Assembly (NCBI GenBank): GCA_007132365.1
Contig: SLOS01000084.1
Span: 1-11,926 of the forward strand
Origin: Bacteroidales bacterium
Lineage (GTDB): Bacteria; Bacteroidota; Bacteroidia; Bacteroidales; PUMT01
DNA: 11,926 nucleotides
Reading direction: 5' to 3'
How positions within the stretch are numbered: the stretch's first letter is position 1; each line of letters opens with the position of its first letter. A model generated the notes under the pieces. The model saw only the letters and a program-made list of their open reading frames with translations. It had not been told where the DNA came from and did not search any database. The position numbers and the translations under genes are program-made. This document shows, piece by piece, positions 1 to 7,370 of the stretch.

Positions 1-26
1 ATGTATATTTGTTGAAACTTCTTCAT

Positions 27-632
27 ATGACTATATTTATTGTAGCCATCACAACACTTATATCTATACTGGCCTTTTCACGTCCGGAGCTGATGTATAA
101 GCTTCAGTTTAATCCCTATCAGGTTTACCACCGAAAACAGTATTACAGGCTCCTTACCCATGCCCTTCTGCACGCGGACTGGGTGCATCTGCTGATAAAC
201 ATGCTGGTGCTATTCTCCTTTGGAACAGCTGTGGAGTGGTATTTAGACCGGCTGGATGTGGTGTTTCCGGGTTTGTTATATCTGCTGCTTTACATCGGGG
301 CCGTAGTGGTTTCATCTCTTAGCACACTCATGAAACACAAAGACAATCACTGGTATAACTCCGTGGGTGCCTCGGGAGGAGTATCGGCCGTAATATTTAC
401 CAGCATCTTCTTTGCACCATGGCAGAATCTTCTGCTATATGCCGTTATACCTATTCCCGGGGTAGTGTTTGGAGGACTTTATCTGGCGTATTCACATTAC
501 ATGAGTAAAAGGGCATCGGACAACATAAATCATGATGCCCACTTTATCGGTGCCGTATTCGGACTGCTGTTCCCGCTCCTGATCGATTTCAGCCTGCTTG
601 GAACATTTTTTGAACAGCTTTTCCGTCTTTAG
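27..632 (+). CDS. Rhomboid family intramembrane serine protease
   Basis: The product is a polytopic membrane protein of about 201 residues in the rhomboid family, which cleaves transmembrane substrates within the bilayer. The sequence shows the family landmarks: a loop/TM2 motif with His54 and Asn58 (HLLIN), the catalytic serine in GASGG (Ser116), and the catalytic histidine in AHFIGAVFG (His172), so the Ser/His dyad is intact. Hydrophobic segments lie at about 1-17, 55-70, 80-100, 117-150 and 173-197, and length is normal for a minimal bacterial rhomboid. The reading frame is open to the window's left edge, and TTG codons at 9 and 12 are possible starts. I chose ATG 27 because it gives an N-terminus beginning directly with a hydrophobic helix. 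No clear ribosome binding site precedes it. It lies 53 bp before the next gene on the same strand and may be cotranscribed. The substrate is unknown. Family assignment is secure. Confidence 0.88.
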   Translation: MTIFIVAITTLISILAFSRPELMYKLQFNPYQVYHRKQYYRLLTHALLHADWVHLLINMLVLFSFGTAVEWYLDRLDVVFPGLLYLLLYIGAVVVSSLSTLMKHKDNHWYNSVGASGGVSAVIFTSIFFAPWQNLLLYAVIPIPGVVFGGLYLAYSHYMSKRASDNINHDAHFIGAVFGLLFPLLIDFSLLGTFFEQLFRL

Positions 633-672
633 CAACGAGATAACCCTTGCCCGGCAGGGTATACCGAACAAA

Positions 673-681
673 TTATAAGGA
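673..681 (+). promoter_or_regulatory. Shine-Dalgarno sequence that sets the aminotransferase start
   Basis: A purine-rich ATAAGGAG-type stretch ends about 5 bases before the ATG at 686. It favours that start over the upstream in-frame ATG at 647. Most other genes in this window lack such a sequence. Confidence 0.6.
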
Positions 682-685
682 GTTA

Positions 686-1534
686 ATGCATAAACAATTT
701 ATCTGCCTTAACGGTGAAATGCTCCCTTCCCGGGAACCGTCATTAATGCATAACAACCGTGCCTTTTGCTATGGAGACGCCCTTTTTGAGACAATGCATG
801 CCAATGGGACAAAGCTGCAGTTTTTTAAAGACCATTACAGTCGCCTTGCAAAGGGCATGGAATTGCTGCAGATGGAAAAAAGAAACCTGCCTGATGCCAT
901 CATGCTTGAGTCATTGTTAATGAAGCTTCTGAACAAGAACCACCTGTACAAGGGCGTGAGGGTGAGGCTGAGCGTGTTTCGCGATACCGGGGGGTTTTAC
1001 ACTCCTGAGAACAACTCCGTTTCCTGGCTTGCAGAAACAATCCCCCTGCATGCAGATCAATACCTTCTGAATGAGAAAGGTCTGAAAACTGCCCTGTTTA
1101 CAGATTTTCCCAAAACGGCTGATAATCTGGCAAACCTGAAGACATCCAATTCACTGCTCTATATCATGGCCGGCCTTCACAGAAATAAACACGGCTGGGA
1201 TGACTGTTTTATTCTTAACACAGAAGGAAGGCTTGCTGAAACGATAAGTTCAAATATTTTTATAATGAAAGAAGGACTGCTTTACACACCATCGCTTGAC
1301 GAAGGATGTGTTGCAGGGATAATGAGGAGGCAGATAATACGGATAGCTGCAGCGGAGGGCCTCGAATGCACAGAATCGCAGATAACTGAAGAAGATCTCC
1401 TCGCTGCAGATGAATGCTTTCTTACCAATGCAATTTCTGGAATCCGGTGGGTGCTGGCATACAGGAACAAACGTTACTACAGTAAAACATCCCGGATGCT
1501 TGTTTCAGCCCTTAACAGTGAGCAATTTGGCTGA
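686..1534 (+). CDS. Class IV PLP-dependent aminotransferase / aminodeoxychorismate lyase-like
   Basis: A 282-residue pyridoxal-phosphate enzyme of fold type IV, the group holding branched-chain aminotransferases, D-amino acid aminotransferases and 4-amino-4-deoxychorismate lyase (PabC). The N-terminal FICLNGEML and the RAFCYGDALFET block (26-36) are typical. Lys152 in NLKTSNSLLY is the expected Schiff-base lysine, and Glu185 in LAETISSNIF is the glutamate that contacts the PLP ring nitrogen. The C-terminal CFLTNAISGIRWV block (244-256) completes the fold. The start at ATG 686 is preferred over ATG 647 because of an AAGGAG sequence just upstream. The gene converges with yqgE with 4 bp between stop codons; in Bacteroidota genomes I recall such an aminotransferase commonly beside yqgE. 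The substrate (folate branch or amino-acid transamination) cannot be decided from these motifs, so no symbol is given. Confidence 0.85.
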   Translation: MHKQFICLNGEMLPSREPSLMHNNRAFCYGDALFETMHANGTKLQFFKDHYSRLAKGMELLQMEKRNLPDAIMLESLLMKLLNKNHLYKGVRVRLSVFRDTGGFYTPENNSVSWLAETIPLHADQYLLNEKGLKTALFTDFPKTADNLANLKTSNSLLYIMAGLHRNKHGWDDCFILNTEGRLAETISSNIFIMKEGLLYTPSLDEGCVAGIMRRQIIRIAAAEGLECTESQITEEDLLAADECFLTNAISGIRWVLAYRNKRYYSKTSRMLVSALNSEQFG

Positions 1535-1538
1535 CCCG

Positions 1539-2129
1539 TCAGTTCATGCCGGGATTTTCAGGGAAGTTGGTCCATAATTTATATTTGCCCCCAAGTGTAT
1601 TAAGGACATGCTGCCAGGATTCCTTCGTGCGGCTGTTCATTATTATTCCGCTGTCCAGTTCGCTGACAACCCAGGAGTTTTCAGATATCTCCCTTTCCAG
1701 CTGTTTGGGTTCCCATCCCGAGTAACCCACAAAAAACCTGATCTTATCACTGTCCAGTGTACCGCCCTTTATAAGATGTTTAACAACCTCAAAATCTCCT
1801 CCCCACCAGAGATTGCCGGTCACTTTGACACTGTTTGGTATTATATCACCAAGTTTATGAATATAGTGCACAGCATTGGTGCCCACTGGTCCGCCAACCG
1901 ATATCGCGGTATCAATTACGGGAAAATCGGCCAGAATTTCACTTATGGCAACATCAACCGGCTTGTTAAGAACAAAACCTACGGTTCCCTTATCATTATG
2001 CTCTGTAAGAAATACAACCGAGCGCTTGAAATAGGCATCATTCAGAAACGGATCAGAGATAAGCACTCTGCCCTGTTTCGGCAGTATATTGTTGTGGTCA
2101 ATTTTGAATATGTCAAACGTCAGATCCAC
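1539..2129 (-). CDS. YqgE/AlgH family protein (DUF179)
   Basis: A cytosolic protein of about 196 residues in the YqgE/AlgH family, widespread and without an established biochemical role. Motifs seen in order are GRVLISDPFL (20-29), VGFVLNKP (50-57), GGPV (79-82), LWWGGD (107-112), RFFVGYSGWEPKQLE (131-145) and a Trp at 153, covering the whole family domain. The frame extends upstream to a TTG at 2177, which would add a lysine/hydrophobic stretch not typical of the family. I chose the GTG at 2127-2129 because the product then begins MDLTFDIF, as in Bacteroidota homologs, and an AGAGG purine run lies immediately upstream, though closer than usual. The extra segment also runs into the inverted repeat at 2175-2196. 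Its neighbours are the aminotransferase (convergent) and proC (upstream, same strand). Confidence 0.87.
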   Translation of the reverse strand: MDLTFDIFKIDHNNILPKQGRVLISDPFLNDAYFKRSVVFLTEHNDKGTVGFVLNKPVDVAISEILADFPVIDTAISVGGPVGTNAVHYIHKLGDIIPNSVKVTGNLWWGGDFEVVKHLIKGGTLDSDKIRFFVGYSGWEPKQLEREISENSWVVSELDSGIIMNSRTKESWQHVLNTLGGKYKLWTNFPENPGMN

Positions 2130-2159
2130 ACCCTCTTTTTTAAGCAATTTAATAAATTT

Positions 2160-2196
2160 GTAACAGAAAAACAACAAAACACATACCAGTGTTTTG
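2160..2196 (-). terminator. Inverted repeat with T-rich tail downstream of proC
   Basis: An 8-bp perfect inverted repeat, CAAAACAC / GTGTTTTG (2175-2182 and 2189-2196), has a 6-base loop. Read on the minus strand it is followed by TTGTTTTTCTG, the layout of an intrinsic terminator. It lies 36 bp past the proC stop and about 45 bp before the chosen yqgE start, so it would separate the two transcripts. The stem is AT-rich (3 G-C pairs of 8), which weakens the call. An operator for yqgE is the alternative. Confidence 0.42.
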
Positions 2197-2231
2197 CCAA
2201 TGAAGGGGTAATTTGGATATTTTAAGAAATT

Positions 2232-3062
2232 TTAATCTTTATCTCCCCTGTATAATAAAGCAGCCTTTTCGGCCGAGAGAGATATGCCTTTTATCATGGC
2301 AGAGCTGAAGCCTTCATATTCCATAAGATTTAATCCGGCGATGGTGCACCCTTTGGGAGTCGTTACCTTATCTATTTCCTGCTCGGGATGACTGCCGGCT
2401 GAGAGCAGCAGAGAGGCAGCACCTTTTGCTGCCTGGGTAGCTATATTGAGAGCATGTGCTGACTGCAGCCCGATCTCTATCCCGCCCTGGGATGCAGCCC
2501 TTATGGCACGCAGGAAAAAGGCAACACCACAAGCCCCGATAGCGGTTGCAGCAATCATCTCTTCCTCGTTGATAACAAGACAGGTTCCAACCAGGTCAAA
2601 GAGGCTGCAGGCAATTTTGAGGGCATCGTCATCGATACCATTTGTTGCAAGACAGGTCATTGATTCACCAACCGATATGGCAATATTTGGCATTGCCCTC
2701 ACAATTGGTATTCCCGGACCGGTAATTTGCTCTATCTGTTTTATCTTCACCCCTGTTACAACTGAAATGATCATATGCCTGCCACCCTCGAGCACTGGCT
2801 GGATCTCCCTCAGGAGTCCGTCAATCTGTTGCGGTTCCACGCAGATGATTATTATTTCGGCCTCTGTCACTGCCCTGGCATTGTCTTTCAGGACAGACAC
2901 CCCCGATTCCCGGATTTCGGACAGCAGGTGGGTCCTCCTGCGGGTGAGGTTCAGGTTGCCTGGTGAAAACTGTCCCGACCGTAACAATCCACGCGCTATG
3001 GACAAACCTATATTTCCTGCGCCCAGAATAGTAATCCTGCTATCTTTGTTAAGTTTCTCCAT
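2232..3062 (-). CDS. proC: Pyrroline-5-carboxylate reductase
   Basis: A 276-residue cytosolic oxidoreductase that reduces 1-pyrroline-5-carboxylate to L-proline with NAD(P)H, the last step of proline synthesis. The N-terminal Rossmann fold is marked by TILGAGNIG (11-19), followed by an acid-rich segment leading to IIIICVEPQQ. The MPNIA block is in the middle, where the family places its conserved MPN. The C-terminal dimerisation domain carries the family signature around 233-252 (VTTPKGCTIAGLNLMEYEGF). Family members usually have PGGTT here; this protein has PKGCT, a mild deviation. The length is normal. The ATG at 3060-3062 is the only sensible start. The gene is divergent from the carotenoid cluster across a 279-bp gap and is probably transcribed alone or with yqgE, from which it is separated by a likely terminator. 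Confidence 0.93.
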   Translation of the reverse strand: MEKLNKDSRITILGAGNIGLSIARGLLRSGQFSPGNLNLTRRRTHLLSEIRESGVSVLKDNARAVTEAEIIIICVEPQQIDGLLREIQPVLEGGRHMIISVVTGVKIKQIEQITGPGIPIVRAMPNIAISVGESMTCLATNGIDDDALKIACSLFDLVGTCLVINEEEMIAATAIGACGVAFFLRAIRAASQGGIEIGLQSAHALNIATQAAKGAASLLLSAGSHPEQEIDKVTTPKGCTIAGLNLMEYEGFSSAMIKGISLSAEKAALLYRGDKD

Positions 3063-3341
3063 CAGAAATCAATTAAGTTATTAAATTATCAGTTAAATGG
3101 CCCCAATAAAACAGGAACTTAAGGTTTATGATCTACTCCGCGGAGCCCGGGATTTTTTTAACAGTGTTCAAAAATAGGCAAAAAAGAGGAATATGATTAA
3201 TGTCATGGAAATTATACACACAAAAAGTGCAAAAATTCCGTCGTATATAAAAATAAATTAATTTAGCAGATGCCTGAAGTGGAAGGGCATTATAACGCCG
3301 GATTAATTATGATATCAGTCGTCCGGCACATATACAGCAAA
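3063..3341. other. Divergent intergenic region between proC and crtD
   Basis: This 279-bp AT-rich stretch must hold the promoters for proC (leftward) and the carotenoid genes (rightward). I see no convincing Bacteroidota TAnnTTTG promoter box on either strand. Two perfect palindromes lie next to each other, CTCCGCGGAG (3136-3145) and CCCGGG (3146-3151), followed by a run of seven T. They form a GC-rich island in AT-rich surroundings and could be a regulator site or a weak terminator. An in-frame ATG at 3270 upstream of crtD extends through part of this region but lacks conserved sequence. Confidence 0.4.
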
Positions 3342-4817
3342 ATGGCAAAGCAGTCTTCTGTAATAATCGGTTCCGGTATCGGCGGACTGGCGTCGGGAAT
3401 ACGTTTAGCTGCCAAAGGTTACCGGGTAAGCATTTTTGAACAGGCATCCCAGACCGGGGGAAAGGTATCTGAAATTTGTCAGAACGGATTCCGCTTTGAT
3501 AGAGGACCGTCACTGCTGACACTGCCGGGACTTATTGATGAACTCTTTATTCTGTGCGGTGAAGAGCCGCGGGATCATTTCAATTACAAAAGGCTTGAGA
3601 TGTCCTGTAAATACTTCTGGGAGGATGGCAGCATTATCAATGCATGGCAGGATCAGGAAAAATTCTGCCAGGAGGTTAAGCTGCAAAGCGGCGTACCTCC
3701 GGCGAGGCTCAGGGGCTTTTTCAAAAAAAGCAGGCAGTTATACGAACTAACTGCTGAATCTTTTCTCTTCAGCTCGCTTCACAAAGCAGCGAACTTTAAA
3801 TCCAGGGCATTTATAAAGACAATGCTAAACTCTTTGAGGCTTGACCCTTTTGTCACCATGCACGAAAAAAACAGGAGATGGTTTGCCGACAGGAGGATTG
3901 TGCAGCTTTTCGACCGGTATGCCACCTATAACGGGTCAAACCCCTACAAAACTCCTGCTACCCTCAATATCATCGCACACCTTGAGCACAGCCTCGGGAC
4001 CTTTTTCCCCGATAAGGGAATTTTCGATATTGCAGCATCGCTCACCCTCCTTGCCAAACGGATGGGAGTTGAGTTTCACCTGAACACAAAGGTAAATGAA
4101 ATCATACATGCAAATGGAACTGTAAAGGGAATAAGGACAGGAAAGGATTTTATACCTGCCGGGATAGTCATAAATAATACCGATGTAAGCCTGTTTTACG
4201 ATAAACTGATGCCGTCGGAGAAGATGCCCCGTCGACTTGCAAGGGGCGAAAGGTCAACATCGGCACTGATATTTTACTGGGGGGTCAATGACTGTGAGCC
4301 CCGGCTGGAGCTTCATAATATCCTGTTTTCGGACAATTACAGAGAGGAATTCCGGCATCTTTTCAGTTCCGGAACAATATGTCCCGATCCGACAGTATAT
4401 ATATATACCAGCTCCAGGGCAGTGAAGCAGGATGCACCTGAAGGGGCCGGAAACTGGTACGTGATGATCAACGCGCCGGAGAACCGGGAACAGGATTGGG
4501 ACCAAATGATTGCAGAGGCCCGGAAAACCATAGTGTCAAAGATCAACCGCATATTGAAAACAGACATAGAGAAAAAGATAGTTTTTGAAAAGATTGCCGA
4601 TCCGCGAAGCATAGAGGAAGAGACCGGTTCATTCAGAGGGTCGCTTTACGGAATAAGCTCAAACAGCATGTTTGCAGCCTTTAACCGTCACGCCAATTTT
4701 CGCAGAAAATACAGGAACCTCTATTTTACCGGTGGCAGCGTGCACCCGGGAGGAGGAATACCCCTGTGCCTTGCTTCGGCAAGGATCGTGGACAAGGAGA
4801 TCGACCCATGCACATAA
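3342..4817 (+). CDS. crtD: CrtD-type 1-hydroxycarotenoid 3,4-desaturase (CrtI family)
   Basis: A 491-residue FAD-dependent carotenoid desaturase. The N-terminus has the dinucleotide fold GSGIGG (10-15) with a glutamate about 18 residues later (IFEQ), then GFRFDRGPSLLT, conserved in CrtI-type enzymes. The C-terminus has the FAD-contact block GGSVHPGGGIP (464-474). Internal blocks CKYFWEDGS, ATYNGSNPYKTP, ERSTSALIFYWGV and DPTVYIYTSS match my recollection of Bacteroidota CrtD rather than phytoene desaturase CrtI. CrtD introduces the 3,4 double bond next to a 1-hydroxylated psi end, and the downstream cruF would supply that hydroxyl, so the context supports the call. The frame opens at ATG 3270, but the 24 extra residues are unlike the family, so ATG 3342 (MAKQSSVIIGSG) is used. 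A 143-bp gap separates it from cruF. The alternative is another CrtI-family desaturase acting on a related carotenoid. Confidence 0.85.
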   Translation: MAKQSSVIIGSGIGGLASGIRLAAKGYRVSIFEQASQTGGKVSEICQNGFRFDRGPSLLTLPGLIDELFILCGEEPRDHFNYKRLEMSCKYFWEDGSIINAWQDQEKFCQEVKLQSGVPPARLRGFFKKSRQLYELTAESFLFSSLHKAANFKSRAFIKTMLNSLRLDPFVTMHEKNRRWFADRRIVQLFDRYATYNGSNPYKTPATLNIIAHLEHSLGTFFPDKGIFDIAASLTLLAKRMGVEFHLNTKVNEIIHANGTVKGIRTGKDFIPAGIVINNTDVSLFYDKLMPSEKMPRRLARGERSTSALIFYWGVNDCEPRLELHNILFSDNYREEFRHLFSSGTICPDPTVYIYTSSRAVKQDAPEGAGNWYVMINAPENREQDWDQMIAEARKTIVSKINRILKTDIEKKIVFEKIADPRSIEEETGSFRGSLYGISSNSMFAAFNRHANFRRKYRNLYFTGGSVHPGGGIPLCLASARIVDKEIDPCT

Positions 4818-4847
4818 CCGGATAAATAAAATGGCATGATTGATGAC

Positions 4848-4885
4848 GGGTCCGAAATATTGATCTGCAATTTGAACAAGGACCC
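4848..4885 (+). promoter_or_regulatory. Imperfect hairpin in the crtD-cruF gap
   Basis: GGGTCC (4848-4853) and GGACCC (4880-4885) can pair, and an inner ATTG/CAAT pair closes a 5-base loop. The stretch after it (CGGATTTTGGTTTAATT) is T-rich but interrupted. It could attenuate transcription between crtD and cruF, or be chance. The rest of the 143-bp gap is AT-rich and holds no recognisable promoter. Confidence 0.22.
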
Positions 4886-4960
4886 CGGATTTTGGTTTAA
4901 TTAAATAAATGACTAATTATTGACTAAAAATATTAAACAATATAACAACCGGTTTTTATC

Positions 4961-5614
4961 ATGAGTTTCAGTACGAGATTACCGGAGCCCGGTAAAATAC
5001 TTAAAATCCTGATTATCTTCTATGCCGTGGGAATTTTCGGACTATCATTTCCCATGACGAAAAGTTACACAGAGATACTGACCCCATATACGTTATTGAT
5101 GAATCTGGCGCTGCTGTTGATCTTCCACAGACCATGGACAACCAGACATATTATACTCTACCTTTTTATTGCGCTGGCAGGTTTTTCTGTTGAGGTGGCA
5201 GGTGTATACACGGGAATGGTTTTCGGTGAATACAATTACGGCCATGTTCTTGGAGCAAAACTTTTTGACACACCGTTGATTATTGGTGTAAACTGGCTGA
5301 TGCTTATTTACTTTGTTTACCACCTTACCGGCCTGAGCGGGATCAGCCGGTGGTTGCAGGTAATTACCGGGGCACTGCTGATGGTTACCTATGATGTTGT
5401 TCTTGAGCCTGTTGCAATAAGAATGAATATGTGGAGCTGGTCAGGAGACGATATACCGTTTCAGAACTACGCGGCATGGTTCATCATATCGCTCGTGTTT
5501 CTTTCTGTATTGCACATTTTCAAGGTGAAGGCAGAAAACAGGATCTCACCGGGCCTTTTCGCTGTGCAGGCAGGCTTTATCCTTATACTGAACATAATTT
5601 ACCGGTTCATATGA
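4961..5614 (+). CDS. cruF: CruF-type carotenoid 1,2-hydratase (DUF422 membrane protein)
   Basis: A 217-residue integral membrane protein of the carotenoid biosynthesis family DUF422, which includes CruF, the hydratase that adds water across the C-1',2' double bond of acyclic psi ends (for example gamma-carotene) to give a tertiary alcohol. Conserved blocks are EVAGVYTG (78-85), FGEYNYG (88-94), PLIIGVNW (105-112), DVVLEPVA (145-152), the W-S-W at 158-160 and IPFQNYAAWF (165-174). About six or seven hydrophobic segments span the protein. The acidic and tryptophan residues between helices are the likely active-site candidates. The start ATG 4961 has no clear ribosome binding site. The stop codon overlaps the next start as ATGA (5611-5614), implying translational coupling. 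Its location between a CrtD-type desaturase and a glycosyltransferase supports a role in making a hydroxylated end that is then glycosylated. Confidence 0.87.
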   Translation: MSFSTRLPEPGKILKILIIFYAVGIFGLSFPMTKSYTEILTPYTLLMNLALLLIFHRPWTTRHIILYLFIALAGFSVEVAGVYTGMVFGEYNYGHVLGAKLFDTPLIIGVNWLMLIYFVYHLTGLSGISRWLQVITGALLMVTYDVVLEPVAIRMNMWSWSGDDIPFQNYAAWFIISLVFLSVLHIFKVKAENRISPGLFAVQAGFILILNIIYRFI

Positions 5615-6231
5615 TAAAGGCTGAGCATTTCTGGTTGTACCGGCTGTTTTTCAGAAACTATTTCCGCTGCATATTGCGGAAAGATTTCAGAAAAATCGAA
5701 ATTACTGGTGAATACAGGGACAGGGGACTGCCGATTCTGCTCATAGGAAACCATATAAGCTGGTGGGACGGGTTTTTCCCCTATGAACTGAACCGGACTC
5801 TTTTCAAACGCCGTTTTTATCTTATGATGCTTGAGGAGCAGCTCAGGAAAATCAGTTTTTTCAGAAAGCTTGGAGCGTTTTCCATAGACCCGGGCAGCCG
5901 CTCTGCCGTTCAATCGGTCAACTATGCATCAGAAATTCTGAAGAACAGTGATAACATACTGATACTTTTCCCGCAGGGGAAGATAAAATCGCAATATACA
6001 ACTGAGATGGTATTCCTTAAAGGTTGGTTCAGGATACTGAAAAATGCCGGTGCTCCGGTGCACGTTGTTTTCATGGCCAACCTTACCGACTACTTTTCAT
6101 ACAGGAAACCTGCAGTATATGTTTACCTGGAGGATTATCCCCGTTCAGAGGGATTTAATTTTGATGATCTCAGTGAAAGCTACAACCTTTTTTACCAAAG
6201 ATGCCTGGAACGACAAAAACAACTCTCATGA
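5611..6231 (+). CDS. PlsC-like acyltransferase, probably acts on carotenoid glycoside
   Basis: A 206-residue protein of the lysophospholipid acyltransferase (PlsC) superfamily. The catalytic HX4D motif is seen as NHISWWDG (His48, Asp53). The second landmark, normally FPEGTRS, is here FPQGKIKS (120-127), with glutamine in place of the glutamate and lysine in place of the threonine. A hydrophobic/amphipathic N-terminus suggests association with the inner membrane. The start ATG 5611 overlaps the cruF stop, and its own stop overlaps the next start, so it lies within a coupled operon. The frame is open upstream inside cruF, but that portion is a shadow. By context, and by comparison with bacteria that make carotenoid glycoside esters (Chlorobi with CruC/CruD, and salinixanthin in Salinibacter), I infer it transfers a fatty acyl chain to the sugar. 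Phospholipid acylation cannot be excluded from sequence. Confidence 0.78.
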   Translation: MIKAEHFWLYRLFFRNYFRCILRKDFRKIEITGEYRDRGLPILLIGNHISWWDGFFPYELNRTLFKRRFYLMMLEEQLRKISFFRKLGAFSIDPGSRSAVQSVNYASEILKNSDNILILFPQGKIKSQYTTEMVFLKGWFRILKNAGAPVHVVFMANLTDYFSYRKPAVYVYLEDYPRSEGFNFDDLSESYNLFYQRCLERQKQLS

Positions 6232-7370
6232 TCTGGCTGGCATATTTCATATCTGGTTTTTTGGTGCTGCGCTTTTTGGTAACCATCTTAAACCTGATTA
6301 CACGGCAATGGCTCAGAAGGGCATCCGGTGGCGGTCCCGCTTCTGTCGAAGCTTCCTCTCCCCCTCTTGTTTCCGTGCTTATCCCTGCCCGCAACGAACA
6401 GGAAAAGATAGGCAACCTGCTGAATGACCTTTTTTACCAGGATCACAAAAACCTGGAAATAATTGTCTATGATGACCTTTCAGAGGACAATACCGTGCAG
6501 GTGGTAAGTGATCACATAAAAAAAGACAGCAGGATACGGTTTATGGAAGGAAGCCCTCTTCCTTCCGGCTGGCTCGGTAAGAACCATGGCTGCCATCAGC
6601 TCTCATTGGCCGCAAAAGGTGAATACCTTCTCTATCTGGATGCAGATGTAAGAGTGCAACCCCCGCTCATAACTGACAGCCTGGCCCATATGCAGAGGTA
6701 CCGCCTTGATCTGTTTTCTATTTTCCCAAAGCAGGAGATGCATACATTAGGAGAAAAGATCTCTGTACCTGTAATGAACTGGATACTGGTCGGACTTTTG
6801 CCTCTAATATTGACCAGGATCTCACCCAGACCCTCATTGTCGGCTGCAAATGGCCAGTTTATGCTTTTCAGGGCCGGGGCTTATCACAGTTCAAGGTTTC
6901 ACAAAAATATCAAAGAAACCCTTGCAGAAGATATAGAGATATTCAGAACAGCTAAAAAAAAGGGGCTGCGCACCCATACGGTCCTGAGCAACGGTGATAT
7001 CACCTGCCGGATGTATGATTCATGGAATGAGTCGCTGGCAGGTTTCTCAAGGAACGTACCTGAATTTTTTGGCGGACATATCTGGCTGGCTGCATTATAT
7101 GCACTTATAACAACCCTGGGCTTTATTCCCGTTCTGCTTTACCTGCCCCTGCAGTTCTCCCTGGCCTTCCTTGCTCTGATAATGACACAAAGGATAGCCA
7201 TCTCATTACTCAGCCGCCAGCCGGCAGTCCTTAACCTCCTCCTGGCACCGGTGCAGCAGATTGTTTTCTGTATAATTATAATTACTGCAATACTTAAGAA
7301 AACAAGGCAAAACCTGACCTGGAAAGGCAGAAATGTATACGGGTCAGTCTTAAAACCCCGGCTGTCATGA
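6228..7370 (+). CDS. Family 2 glycosyltransferase, CruC/CrtQ-like
   Basis: A 380-residue membrane-anchored GT-A glycosyltransferase. An N-terminal transmembrane helix (2-22) precedes the catalytic domain, which starts at VSVLIPARNE (48-57). Other landmarks are the acidic pair in VYDDLSEDNT (80-89), SGWLGKNHGCHQL (113-125), which is typical of the CrtQ/HpnB-like group, the metal-binding DAD (138-140), the acceptor/base motif ED (234-235) and RMYDSW (261-266). Two or three hydrophobic helices follow (about 283-320 and 335-357), ending in LTWKGRNVYG. The ATG at 6228 overlaps the previous stop as ATGA; an upstream in-frame ATG at 6201 is less likely because it would overlap the acyltransferase by 31 bases. 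CrtQ and CruC attach sugars to carotenoids, so I infer it glycosylates the hydroxyl made by CruF. Donor sugar and acceptor are not determined by sequence. Confidence 0.84.
   Translation: MIWLAYFISGFLVLRFLVTILNLITRQWLRRASGGGPASVEASSPPLVSVLIPARNEQEKIGNLLNDLFYQDHKNLEIIVYDDLSEDNTVQVVSDHIKKDSRIRFMEGSPLPSGWLGKNHGCHQLSLAAKGEYLLYLDADVRVQPPLITDSLAHMQRYRLDLFSIFPKQEMHTLGEKISVPVMNWILVGLLPLILTRISPRPSLSAANGQFMLFRAGAYHSSRFHKNIKETLAEDIEIFRTAKKKGLRTHTVLSNGDITCRMYDSWNESLAGFSRNVPEFFGGHIWLAALYALITTLGFIPVLLYLPLQFSLAFLALIMTQRIAISLLSRQPAVLNLLLAPVQQIVFCIIIITAILKKTRQNLTWKGRNVYGSVLKPRLS

Noticed and set aside
1608..2225. 205-codon plus-strand open frame opposite yqgE
   Set aside because: It is antisense to a well-conserved family protein and its translation shows no domain features.
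2446..3084. 212-codon plus-strand open frame opposite proC
   Set aside because: It is the complement of proC and its translation has no conserved motif.
3270..3341. Upstream in-frame extension of crtD
   Set aside because: The extra 24 residues precede the FAD-binding motif without family similarity, and homologs begin near the ATG at 3342.
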